Positions 27,391 through 36,103 of a DNA stretch of 64,000 nt are shown piece by piece (position 1 is the first letter of the stretch; each line of letters begins with the position of its first letter). The stretch lies in the NCBI GenBank assembly GCA_963764345.1, contig CAVXSF010000004.1, positions 228,103 through 292,102 of the forward strand, in the 5' to 3' direction. The DNA comes from DASQZK01 sp963764345. Its GTDB lineage: Bacteria > Bacteroidota > Bacteroidia > Bacteroidales > GCA-2748055. The translations under genes and the position numbers were made by a program. A model generated the notes under the pieces. It made no database searches and was not told the DNA's origin. It worked only from the letters and a program-made list of their open reading frames with translations.

Positions 27391-28136
27391 TTCAAGTTTA
27401 ATATTTTTGATAAGGGCGCAAATGATGGTATAGAGGGAGAAGTGGCTTTTATAGTTACTCCAGGTAATTCTCCTCCCTCATAGGTCTGATTATTTGTTGT
27501 TCCTACACGAGGTCCGGTATATTTGTAGTATTTTATATCGGATTTATCTGTTGTGACCCATGATCTAGAAATATTACCCTTTGAAAACCTTTTATTTCCA
27601 ACTGTATCCATGACTTGAGGAACATTCTCTTTCCACGTTCCACTATAAGCTTCTTCTCCTGGAACACCTAAGACAACATAACCAGATTCACCACCAGATT
27701 CTTTTTTTCCAGCAATTATTATTTCACCATCGCTCGCATCAGTGCTCATATCTTTTTGTTCAACAGTTTCAAAATTTTCAGATTTTTCAATTTTGTCTAA
27801 CATGCCATTCGCATCAAGTCCCTCTAATTCATCACTCCCTGTTAGTTCGCTAAAAGCATGATTTACCCCCCTATTACATTGAGATGAAGTACTTCCATAA
27901 TTGTCAATAATCCATTTAACAGCATTTTCGGCCGCCTTAGTTAAAGCAGCTGCTTCAGTACTGTCTAGACCAAACATATCGAGAAACCTAAGGGGATTAT
28001 TATATACATAAGCGTACGGAGTAAAATCAAAATGTCCATTTTCAACTGCAGGATCTATCACATGCCACCTACCAAGAGCCGGATCGTAAAATCTGGCCCC
28101 ATAATCGTACCAATCATCTCCCTTAATCCATAATAC
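27387..28136 (-). CDS. Rhs C-terminal toxin tip, 5'-truncated (possible NlpC/P60-like amidase)
   Basis: The frame is open from about 28136. It begins KGDDWYDYGARFYDPALGRW then HVIDP and PYAYVYNNPLRFLDMFGLD, the invariant end of an Rhs core. The tip follows: Cys62 (counted from the GTG at 28061) in SSQCNRGVNHAF, then DANGMLDK, DGEIIIAG, GYVVLGVPGEEAYSG, VPQVMDT and IKYYKYTG. This layout resembles cysteine amidase/NlpC-like tips of Bacteroidota Rhs proteins, where the GY position is usually GH; here the His is Tyr128, so activity is doubtful. The long Rhs repeat part is missing, so this is an orphan tip. It is AT-rich like its partner. Confidence 0.6.
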   Translation of the reverse strand, partial: VLWIKGDDWYDYGARFYDPALGRWHVIDPAVENGHFDFTPYAYVYNNPLRFLDMFGLDSTEAAALTKAAENAVKWIIDNYGSTSSQCNRGVNHAFSELTGSDELEGLDANGMLDKIEKSENFETVEQKDMSTDASDGEIIIAGKKESGGESGYVVLGVPGEEAYSGTWKENVPQVMDTVGNKRFSKGNISRSWVTTDKSDIKYYKYTGPRVGTTNNQTYEGGELPGVTIKATSPSIPSFAPLSKILNLK

Positions 28137-28175
28137 TCATAATTAGGATAATAATCTTCTATATTGATGACGAAA

Positions 28176-29103
28176 TCAAAGAACTATTTTTTTATTGATT
28201 AGATTCACAATAATGCGGATCATTGTATCCTTTTCTTCAGGTTTGCTGACTGCGATCATCAGGGTTAAGGCCACCAGAGCATTGTCTGCAATTCTTTTAT
28301 TACCATCCGTAAAAGAATGATTCTTGGTTACGAAATAAAGCAGGTTGGCAGCTTTCTCCTCCACGCTGGGATAAAGGTCTTTCCCGTCAAAGGTCTGATA
28401 AATAGCTCCGACAGAACTTCTGAACGATTTATCTTTTTCCCTGCCAAACAGTTCACTATTCCCATGCACTTTTCTTGCTTTCCTGATTTGCTCTTTTGCT
28501 TCCTCGTAGGTCAGCCGGTATTTAACTTCCTCTGTAGTATCCGTAATTTTCAGGGACTGGTAATCATATTGGTCCAGAATATCCAGTGCATAAGAGTAAT
28601 CTGAAATAATATCCAATAAGCCCTTTTGTTTCAGAACTGGATAGTTCTTTGGTCTCGATTGAATTTCGTATCATCCGGACCGTCTCTTGCAGCTGCTTCA
28701 ATTTTTTGTTTTTCTTTTCCAGAACTTGCTGATTTATGGCATTTCCTTTCACAAGGTATTCCCGGAGTACTTTGTTGGCCCAGATCCGGAATTGGGTTCC
28801 CCGTACAGAATTGACTCTGTAACCTACTGATATTATGGCATCCAGATTATAATGTTTGATACTCCGTTTGACCTTTCTGTTCCCTTCTTTCTGAACTACC
28901 GAGTATTCCCCGGTAGTTGACTTTTCCTCCAGTTCCCCTGTATGGAATATATTTTTCAGATGAAGTCCAATGGTATCTGAATCTTTCTCAAACAAATCAG
29001 CCATTTGCTTTTGTGAAAGCCAAATAGTGTCGCCTTCAAGTATAACCTGAATTTCAGCAGATTCTTTAGCAGATTGATATATGACAATCTCAGATTTCGG
29101 CAT
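28176..29103 (-). CDS. RhuM-Fic/DOC fusion protein, one frameshift
   Basis: Two frames form one protein of about 309 residues. The N-terminal RhuM domain (IVIYQSAKESAEIQVILEGD, TIWLSQKQMADLFEKD, NLDAIISVGYRVNS, FRIWANKVLREYLVKG) is followed by a Fic/DOC domain with the motif HSFTDGNKRIADNALVALTL. The join is near 28616: removing one base of CTTATTGG gives KGLLDIISDYSYALDIL. Fic proteins transfer AMP or other groups to target proteins; RhuM-Fic proteins are common in Bacteroidota islands and their targets are unknown. The start is ATG 29103. An antitoxin-like gene lies just upstream. Confidence 0.82.
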
Positions 29104-29151
29104 TGTTCAAATTCTGACAGTAAATTAGTCATTTTCTCAAACTACTCAAAA

Positions 29152-29454
29152 TTAAAAACAGCCAGAGAGAGATCTCACTTGACCGCTGTGGATAAAATCG
29201 CCAAGTTTTTTAACATTACGATCGATGAGCTGGTTCACCTGGGTGATGTAATTCCCGGACTTAACTTGTGCAGAAGATTCTCTGGCTTCTTTTATGAGGG
29301 CTTCCTTTGTTATTGGGCTGCCATCGGCTTCATAACCAACAATATCTTCTTCATCCTCATAGCTCTTAGCTAATGTACTAACCATTTTCAGGAACCTTTC
29401 ATTCGCTTTCTCTATATAGCTGTGAAGCTCTTTTTTTAATGCTGCTGTGTTCAT
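29152..29454 (-). CDS. Antitoxin-like protein, C-terminus altered
   Basis: About 100 residues starting MNTAALKKELHSYIEKANER (an upstream TTG-type extension to 29469 is unlikely), then EDEEDIVGYEADGSPITKEA and AQVKSGNYITQ. The N-terminal part matches small Bacteroidota antitoxins paired with RelE/ParE toxins, which normally end shortly after SGDYIS. Here the last 30 residues (DRNVKKLGDFIHSGQVRS) differ, and the opposite strand of that stretch encodes an XRE-like segment, so the end is probably a recombination junction. No RelE/ParE gene is visible next to it. Confidence 0.5.
   Translation of the reverse strand: MNTAALKKELHSYIEKANERFLKMVSTLAKSYEDEEDIVGYEADGSPITKEALIKEARESSAQVKSGNYITQVNQLIDRNVKKLGDFIHSGQVRSLSGCF
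29188..29247 (+). pseudogene. XRE regulator fragment (last HTH helix)
   Basis: The plus strand reads VDKIAKFFNITIDELVHLGD, a very typical end of an XRE helix-turn-helix. It overlaps, antisense, the odd C-terminus of the antitoxin-like gene. Only this short segment is recognisable. Confidence 0.35.
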
Positions 29455-29729
29455 GATTTCCTGTAACACTGTTTCCGTATATTTAACGATTAATATTCAG
29501 TTACAGTTTAACCCAACGGGTGATATTTATTGATCCGTTCCTGCGGCCTCAGGATCACGATGTTGCCATGCATCCGGCTGCAACGTATGCTAAGTAGTAA
29601 GGCATCTTCTCGGTCCCGATTGCTATCGTGAATAAAGCCCGGGATCTTTTCCCTTGCCACATACAGGTAGTTTTCCAGATCCTCCTTTATAATCCGATAT
29701 CAAATCGCTGCTTTCGATGGTGTCAAATG
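29455..29729. other. Island edge, no clear gene
   Basis: A minus-strand frame ending at 29508 reads NIVILRPQERINKYHPLG; the KYHPLG ending is shared with tyrosine recombinases, including the fragment at 26062, but the rest is not recognisable. Nothing else supportable was seen. Confidence 0.35.
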
Positions 29730-29759
29730 TTTCATATTACAGTAAATTATTTATCTTTG
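29730..29759 (+). promoter_or_regulatory. Promoter of the lacI-kdu-TRAP operon
   Basis: TTTC at 29730-29733 and TATCTTTG at 29752-29759, 18 bases apart, fit the Bacteroidota -33/-7 pattern (one mismatch in the -33 box). The regulator ATG is only 18 bases after the -7 box, implying a very short leader. Confidence 0.5.
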
Positions 29760-29775
29760 CGCAATCGATTGCACA
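29758..29775. promoter_or_regulatory. LacI-family operator
   Basis: TGCGCAATCGATTGCACA is an 18-base CG-centred palindrome with a single mismatched pair and a perfect 12-base core (GCAATCGATTGC, 29761-29772). It overlaps the end of the -7 box and the expected transcription start, and ends three bases before the regulator ATG. This is the classical form of an autoregulated LacI-family site. Confidence 0.65.
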
Positions 29776-29777
29776 TT

Positions 29778-30920
29778 ATGGCTAAGTCAAACATCACCAT
29801 ACACGATATGGCGAAGATCCTTGAGGTATCGTCTTCGACAGTGTCCAGAGCATTGAATAATAACCCCCGCATAAGCCTTTCCACAAGGCTGACCGTTCAT
29901 AAACTGGCCCTGGAAAAAGGATACCGGCCAAACAATATCGCTTCTTCCCTGCGGAAAGGCACCAGCATGACCATAGGCGTCGTCATTCCCCGGATCAATA
30001 GGTTCTTCTTTTCAGGCGTCATCAGTGGTATGGAAGAAATCCTGAATCACGCAGGCTTTAACCTGATGATCTGCCAAAGCCTTGAAAACAGTCAGAAAGA
30101 AATCGAAGGGATCCGGACACTCATGAATATGCGTGCCGATGCCCTGTTTATCTCCCTCGCAGCCGGCACCAAATCCACTTCTCATATCAGGGAGCTGGCC
30201 GACAGAGGCATGAATGTGTTGATGTTCGACAGGGTGGACGAGTCCCTGGATGTCAGCAGTGTGAAACTCGATGATTACCACGGGGCATTCGAAACCGTGA
30301 AGCACATGCTCTCCCGCGGCTACCGGAAAATTGTCCACATGGCCGGACCTTTAAACCTCTCGGTTTACCGGGACCGTAAACAGGGGTATATCGATGCACT
30401 TGCAGAAGCCGGTATTTCTTTCAATCCCCGCCTGATCATTGAGGATACTCTTACACGCGAAAAAGCATTCGAGGCAGTTCTGGATCTGTTCAAATCGGGA
30501 GCCGGACCGGATGCCGTCTTTGCAGCCAGTGATTTTCCCGCACTCGGTGCACTGCTTGCAGCACGTAAGCTCCGGCTCAATGTTCCGGACGATTTCGGCA
30601 TTGCCGGTTTTGCGAATGAGCCCTTCACTGAGTTTGTGCAACCCGGGCTTACATCCACCGACCAGAATCCTGAAGAAATGGGACGGCGGGTGGCATCGCT
30701 CTACCTGGAAAATCCTGCATTCCCGGACATTAAAAGAGAAGTCATCAAACCAAAATTGATTGTCCGTGGTTCAACTCTTAAGAAATATGACCGTTTAATA
30801 TATAAAACCTTACCATTATGTCAGTCAATTATGAAATACGGTATTCCAATCATCCTGAAGATGCGCGGCATTACGACACCGAACGGATCAGGAAAGAATT
30901 TCTGGTTCAGGGGATCATGA
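29778..30920 (+). CDS. LacI-family regulator of the uronate operon
   Basis: An HTH (ITIHDMAKILEVSSSTVSRAL) and hinge (RPNNIASSLRKG) precede a Peripla_BP domain (TIGVVIPRINRFFFSGVISG, FDRVDE, AASDFPALGAL) with the C-terminal dimer segment LIVRGSTLKK. The start is ATG 29778; an extension to 29628 is spacer. The frame runs 35 residues past STLKK and overlaps kduI by 103 bases; family members end near STLKK, and removing one A from the AAGAAA run near 30783 would give a stop at 30796-30798. So the tail is probably an error product. It likely responds to a uronate intermediate and represses the genes that follow. Confidence 0.85.
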   Translation: MAKSNITIHDMAKILEVSSSTVSRALNNNPRISLSTRLTVHKLALEKGYRPNNIASSLRKGTSMTIGVVIPRINRFFFSGVISGMEEILNHAGFNLMICQSLENSQKEIEGIRTLMNMRADALFISLAAGTKSTSHIRELADRGMNVLMFDRVDESLDVSSVKLDDYHGAFETVKHMLSRGYRKIVHMAGPLNLSVYRDRKQGYIDALAEAGISFNPRLIIEDTLTREKAFEAVLDLFKSGAGPDAVFAASDFPALGALLAARKLRLNVPDDFGIAGFANEPFTEFVQPGLTSTDQNPEEMGRRVASLYLENPAFPDIKREVIKPKLIVRGSTLKKYDRLIYKTLPLCQSIMKYGIPIILKMRGITTPNGSGKNFWFRGS

Positions 30921-31663
30921 AAAACGATGAGATCAATCTGGTTTATTCCTTCAACGACAGGCTGATCGTCGGAGGTTGTGTTCCGGTCTAAAAGGCAGCT
31001 GCGCTCGAAACCATCGACCCGCTCAAGTCGGGTCATTTTCTCGACCGCCGTGAGCTGGGCGTGATCAATGTCGGGGGGAACGGCATCATCACCATTGATG
31101 GTAAAGAAATGAAAATCGGGTACAAGGAAGCGCTTTATGCCGGCAGCGGAGCCAAAGAAGTCATCTTTAGCAAGTGCCGATCCGTCCAAACCCGCACACT
31201 TCTATATCAATTCGGCACCGGCACATACCTCCTACCCCACAAGGCTTGTTACCCTTGCCGATGCCGACGTGGCCGAAACCGGTGCACTCGAAACATCCAA
31301 TGCCCGGAAGATCAATAAACTCCTGGTAAACAGCGTCATTCAGACCTGCCAGCTTCAGATGGGTATGACTGAACTTAAAACCCGGCAGTGTTTGGAACAC
31401 CATGCCACCGCATGTGCACAGCCGAAGGATGGAAGCCTATTTCTATTTTGAAGTACCTGAAGATCAGGCCGTATGTCATTTCATGGGAGAACCCCAGGAA
31501 ACACGCCATATCTGGTTGAAAAATGAAGAAGCCGTGATATCGCCGCCCTGGTCCATTCATGCTGCTGCAGGAACAAGCAATTATATCTTTTATCTGGGGT
31601 ATGGCCGGTGAGAATCTGGACTATGGCGACATGGATGCCGTCAGGATCGGCGACATCAGGTAA
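30818..31663 (+). CDS. kduI: 5-keto-4-deoxyuronate isomerase (KduI), interrupted by three +1 indels and one stop
   Basis: Pieces in three frames give a full-length KduI of 280 residues: MSVNYEIRYSNHPEDARHYD, DPLKSGHFLDRRELGVINVG, HFYINSAPAHTSYPT, QLQMGMTELKPGSVWNTM, PPHVHSRRMEAYFYFEVP, MGEPQETRHIWLKNEEA, ENLDYGDMDAVRIGDIR. Single extra bases near 31172, 31380 and 31588 and an in-frame TAA at 30989-30991 interrupt it; the three insertions restore the original frame by the end. The cupin enzyme converts 5-keto-4-deoxyuronate, released from pectin or other unsaturated uronides, to 2,5-diketo-3-deoxygluconate. The TAA is the only lesion not mended by a frame change. Confidence 0.85.
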
Positions 31664-31705
31664 TATCTTCACGATTTTCAATGTTAACGCTTAAAACCAT
31701 TTCGA

Positions 31706-32496
31706 ATGTCACTTGAATTATTCAGCCTGAAAGGCAAAAGAGCCCTGATCACAGGGGGCACTCACGGACTTGGCATGGCCATAGCCAAAGGTCTGGCCGG
31801 TGCAGGAGCAGAAATCATCATCAACGACATCTTCCCGGAAAAGCTGGAAAAAGCCGCCGAAGAGTACGCAAGAAGACGGGATTGATGTCCATACCTATCC
31901 TTTTCACGTCACCGATGAAGAAGAAGTCATCGGTATATGAAGAAAATTGAGGAGGAAGTCGGTCCGATCGATATCCTGGTGAACAATGCCGGCATCATCA
32001 AGACGGATTCCCATTCTCGACATGAAGGTGGAAGACTACCGGGAGGTTCTGGATATCGACCTTGTGGCACCCTTCATCATGGCAAAACATATTGTGCCCG
32101 GGATGATCCGGCGGGGCCACGGGAAAATCATAAATATGTGTTCCATGATGAGTGAACTGGGCCGGGATACGGTTTCTGCTTATGCGGCGGCCAAAGGCGG
32201 GCTGAAAATGCTGACCAAAAATATGGCCACTGAATGGGCAAAGCACAACATCCAGGCCAATGGCATCGGACCCGGGTATTTTGCCACAGACCAAACCGCC
32301 CCGATCAGGGTTAACGGTCATCCGTTCAACGATTTTATTCTTCAGCGAACGCCGGCAGGTCGCTGGGGTGAGCCTTCCGACCTTGCAGGTACCGCCATAT
32401 TCCTGGCATCCGCGGGCCTCCGATTTTGTAAATGGCATCGTAGTATATGTCGATGGTGGTATTCTGGCCACGATAGGCAAACCGGCCAATGAATGA
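31706..32496 (+). CDS. kduD: 2-dehydro-3-deoxygluconate 5-dehydrogenase (KduD)-type SDR, four indels
   Basis: A classical SDR of about 262 residues assembled from several frames: MSLELFSLKGKRALITGGTH, VGPIDILVNNAGIIK, IPILDMKVEDYREVL, AYAAAKGGLKMLTKNMATEW, GIGPGYFATDQT, ASDFVNGIVVYVDGGIL. Joins lie near 31868, 31935, 32008 and 32414; three need one base removed and one (31935) one base added. KduD reduces 2,5-diketo-3-deoxygluconate to 2-keto-3-deoxygluconate; gluconate 5-dehydrogenases share the IQANGIGPGYFAT segment and are the alternative. The position after kduI favours KduD. Confidence 0.8.
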
Positions 32497-32537
32497 AAAA
32501 TCAGCGGATTAATTATTTACCTTCAAAACAAACCATC

Positions 32538-33813
32538 ATGAAATTTAGGTTTTATCACCTTTTCAGCATGGGGATGCTTCTCCTGCTGGCCTCCTGCACC
32601 GGGAAAAAGAACGTTACGGTACGTTTTTCCAATCCGCTCGGCACGGCGCTAAAGGAAGAGGTCGTTCGTATTCCTGCGGAGTTTTACCGCGACAGTATCG
32701 GTGAAATCCCTGCCGGTCAGCTTCCTATATTTATCTTCAACGGGGATACCCTTCCTTCCCAGTGTGTTGATTTCAATCACGACGGCAGCACCGATGATTT
32801 TCTGGTCCTTCTCAGCCTGCCTGCAAACGGATCCGAAGATGTAAATGTCGTTTATGTTCCCGGAACGCAATATCCTGTTTTCAAACGAAGGACCAATATC
32901 CGTTTTGCAAGGCATGTGGATCATCCTGAAGAACTCGATACCGCCACCAGGGCACAGACGGCTGATACCAGGGTCACCTCCAAAATATTCCAGATGGAAG
33001 GCCCTGCATGGGAAAATGATAAAGTCGGTTTCAGAAATTATTTCGACCTCAGAAACGGCACGGACATATTCGGCAAACAGACAGCTGAAATGGTCCTCGA
33101 CAGTGTAGGGTACAACCGGAGAATTCAGATGCCCAATGGTCTGGTGGTAGGTGCCATATACCATAATCTCAGTTCATGGGGTATGGATATCCTCAAGGTT
33201 GGAAACTCGCTGGGAGCAGGTTCAATCGCCCTGTCGGTGAACGACTCCCTTTACCGAATCGGGGATAATGGCTTCGGTACTTTTAACCGTCTTTTTGAAG
33301 GGCCGCTGCAAAGTGAATTTATGTTTGGATTTCCTGAATGGAAAGCCGGAAAGGACAGCTTCAATATCAACCAGTACATCTCCATCACTGCCGGCAAATA
33401 CAGGTATAAGAGCAGCCTGATCACAGGCAGGGCCGGCAACAGCGTCGCCTTTGTAACCGGTATTGTAAATATGCACAGCGATTCCCTTTATGTTGAAAAG
33501 GTTTCAGAGCATTACACCGCCCTGCTCACCCATGCGGTCCAGTCGGAAGATACCGCCATGCTGACCATGGCTCTCCTGATACGCGACGATGAACTGGCAG
33601 GATATGGCAAGACGAGGAAATTCGGGTGAGGGTATCATCGATACCTACTATGCCAGGCTGAAAACCAATGAGGGCGTCCCGGTCAGCTATTGGTTCTACG
33701 CTTTCTGGGCCACTGCGAATCCCGAATTTAATGACCTGGAAAACGTTCTCGGCATCATCCGGAAGGATGCCAGCCTGATGGAAAATCCGGTCACCTTCAG
33801 GAGAATCAAATAA
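32538..33813 (+). CDS. DUF4861 family lipoprotein, one frameshift
   Basis: About 425 residues after joining. Lipoprotein signal ending LLLLASC (start ATG 32538), then VRFSNPLGTALKEEVVRIPA, GPAWENDKVGFRNYFDLRNG, LVVGAIYHNLSSWGMDILKV, and in the next frame GEGIIDTYYARLKTNEGVP, PVSYWFYAFWATANPEF. DUF4861 proteins are common in pectin and hexuronate loci of Bacteroidota and are thought to act on or bind uronate-containing glycans; no reaction is proven. The join is near 33615, an extra A in AGGAAATTC. It lies inside the kdu operon. Confidence 0.75.
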
Positions 33814-33867
33814 ATTCTATTGAAATCCGTTTAACTTTCACTATTTTCGAACAATAATCGAAAGATA

Positions 33868-34543
33868 ATGGCACGTTTTACAAGATTACAGGTTGCTGTC
33901 AAAATGGGAGAACAAGGTCTTATACCTGTCCTCTATCATCCCGATGCCGGGGTAATGAAGGAAGTACTGAGAGCCTGTTACCTTGGTGGCGGCAGATTGT
34001 TTGAGTTCACCAACCGGGGTGACTACGCGCATGAGGTCTTTGAATCGCTTAATAAGTTTGCGGCTGCGGAGCTTCCTGAGATGATCCTTGGCGTCGGATC
34101 GGTGGTGGATGCAGGGAACGACTGCTTTATACCTTCAACTGGGGGCAAATTTTGTAGTCTCGCCTGTGCTGAAGGAAGATATGGCCATAACATGCAACCG
34201 CCGCAAAGTACTGTGGATGCCGGGATGCGGAACGCTGACTGAAATTTCGAGGGCTGAAGAACTCGGCGCCGAAATAGTAAAGATATTTCCCGGATCTGCT
34301 GTCGGCGGGCCGAAGTTTGTCAAGGCGGTCCTGGGTCCGTCACCCTGGACATCGATTATGCCCACAGGAGATGTGGATCCTTCCAAAGATAATCTGCAGT
34401 CATGGTTCGGTGCCGGTGTCTGTTGTGTCGGCATGGGTTCAAACCTGATCAGCAAAGACCTGGTCGGGAAAAAGGATTGGAAGACCCTGGAAAAAAGGAT
34501 AAGCGATACCCTGGAACTTATCCGTAATATCCGGGGTCAATAA
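33868..34543 (+). CDS. eda: KDPG/KHG aldolase, one frameshift
   Basis: About 224 residues in two frames. The first has GLIPVLYHPDAGVMKEVLRA and FEFTNRGDYAHEVF, with the active-site Glu and Arg; the second has LYLQLGANFVVSPVLKED, MPGCGTLTEIS, the Schiff-base Lys in EIVKIFPGSAVGGPKFVKA and MPTGDVDPSKDN. It cleaves 2-keto-3-deoxy-6-phosphogluconate to pyruvate and glyceraldehyde 3-phosphate, the end of the uronate route. The join is near 34122 (DAGTTALY). KDG kinase, which makes its substrate, is not in the window. Confidence 0.87.
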
Positions 34544-34548
34544 GGAGG
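34542..34548 (+). promoter_or_regulatory. Strong Shine-Dalgarno of the TRAP binding-protein gene
   Basis: AAGGAGG lies six bases before the ATG at 34555 and overlaps the TAA of the aldolase gene. Such a full anti-16S match is rare in this window, where most starts have none, and suggests a high translation rate of the binding protein. Confidence 0.6.
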
Positions 34549-34554
34549 AAAGTT

Positions 34555-35530
34555 ATGAGAAGGATATTTTTCGTTATTCTACTGTTCAGCGTAACCCTTT
34601 TTTCGTGTTCACATAAAGAAAAGGTAAAGGTTCTTAAACTGGCCCACAGCCTCGATCCTTCACACCCGGTTCATAAATCCCTGGTTTACATGGCCGATCG
34701 TTGTAAAGAGCTTTCCGGTGGAAAGCTGCAAATCCAGATCTACCCTTCCGGTCAGCTTGGATCAGAACAGCAATGTGTTGAACTTTTGCAGATCGGCAGC
34801 CTGGCGATGACTAAAGTTTCGGCCGCCGTTATGGAAAGTTTTGTCGATCAATATAAAGTACTCGGGATGCCTTATATTTTCCACTCCAAAGAACATGCAT
34901 TTAAAGTTCTCGACGGCGAAATCGGCCGGGAATTGCTTGATGCATCCCGAGCCTTACTGGATCAAGGGTCTATGTTTTTACGATGCCGGAAGCCGGAGTT
35001 TCTACACCGTCAATAAGCCGATTTACACACCCGATGACTTGAAAGGTCTGAAAATAAGGGTTATGAAAAGCATGATCTCAATGGAACTGGTCAAAATACT
35101 GGGAGGCTCACCTACCCCCATCTCGTTCGGTGAACTTTATACTGCCCTTCAGAGCGGTGTGGTGGACGGTGCTGAAAACAATCCCCCAAGTTTTTATACC
35201 TCGCATCATTACGAGGTCTGTAAATATTATTCCCTGAATGAGCACAGCATGGTCCCCGATGTTCTGATCATCAGTCTGAAAGTCTGGAAAAGCCTTACCG
35301 ACCAGGAAAGGAAGTGGCTGCAGCAGGCGGCCAATGAATCGGTCATTAAAGAACGGGTACTGTGGGCAAAATCGGTCGAGGAATCGCTTGAAGCGGTAAA
35401 GAAAGCTGGAGTAACAGTTATTTACCCCGACAAGAAACCCTTTGCTGAAAAGGTAAAACCCATGTATGAAATGTTCAGGGATCAGCCAAAGATATACAGT
35501 CTTATAAAAAGAATCCAGGCCGTGCAGTGA
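34555..35530 (+). CDS. dctP: TRAP transporter substrate-binding protein (DctP), one frameshift
   Basis: About 325 residues. A lipoprotein signal (LLFSVTLFSC) is followed by the DctP fold: LKLAHSLDPSHPVHKSLVYM, GGKLQIQIYPSGQLGSEQQC, KPIYTPDDLKGLKIRVMKS, PISFGELYTALQSGVVDGAE. The frames join near 34948, where one C of TCCC is extra (DASEPYWIKGLCFYDAG). It captures an organic acid, most likely a uronate given the operon, and hands it to DctQM. Lipid anchoring is common for TRAP binding proteins in Bacteroidota. Confidence 0.88.
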
Positions 35531-35613
35531 CGTTTCTTACGGAAGTTACGACCTACACGGGGCATGTCATGGGATGGGGAAACAGGAAAACCTAAATATT
35601 GAAATGGCAACGG

Positions 35614-36084
35614 ATGAAATTTAACAGAATACTGAATAAAACGCTTGAAGTCTTACTGGTTTTTGTGATGTCAGTACTGGTCATTGACGTCATCTGGCAG
35701 GTGGCCAGCCGTTATGTACTCTCGTCTCCCAGTTCCTTCACCGATGAGCTGGCCGGCTTCCTGCTGATCTGGACCGGCCTGCTGGGTGCGGCTTATGTAG
35801 CCGGAAAGAATGAGCACCTTGCCATCGACATCCTGTTACAGAAAACGAGGGAAAGCCGTAAAAGGTCCCTCGAGGTACTGATCAATCTCATCGTCTTCCT
35901 GTTTGCCCTTTTGGTCATGGGTATCGGAGGCTCCTGGCTGGTTTATACAAGGTTTGCCCTCGATGTTAAATCGGCCGCTCTTGAACTGCCCTTAGGTTAT
36001 GTCTATACCGTTGTACCCCTGAGCGGTATTCTGATCATGTATTACAGCCTCTTTAATATTTATCTGATAACCAAGAAAAAGTAA
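35614..36084 (+). CDS. dctQ: TRAP transporter small membrane subunit (DctQ)
   Basis: A 156-residue protein with four membrane segments (VLLVFVMSVLVIDVIWQVA, AGFLLIWTGLLGAAYVAG, LINLIVFLFALLVMGIGGS, VYTVVPLSGILIMYYSLF). The SFTDELAGFLLIWTGLLGAA segment is the DctQ signature. ATG 35614 is preferred over the TTG at 35599. It lies between dctP and dctM with about 20-80 base gaps, completing a sodium-driven tripartite uptake system in the inner membrane. Confidence 0.9.
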   Translation: MKFNRILNKTLEVLLVFVMSVLVIDVIWQVASRYVLSSPSSFTDELAGFLLIWTGLLGAAYVAGKNEHLAIDILLQKTRESRKRSLEVLINLIVFLFALLVMGIGGSWLVYTRFALDVKSAALELPLGYVYTVVPLSGILIMYYSLFNIYLITKKK

Positions 36085-36103
36085 TTCCTATACCTGCCTG
36101 CTT

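Noticed and set aside
29508..29660. Second recombinase tail (KYHPLG ending)
   Set aside because: Only the last six residues match; not enough to call a recombinase fragment.
30797..30920. Extended C-terminus of the LacI regulator as a real feature
   Set aside because: The 35 extra residues are the kduI start read in another frame; family length and the nearby out-of-frame stop indicate an artefact.
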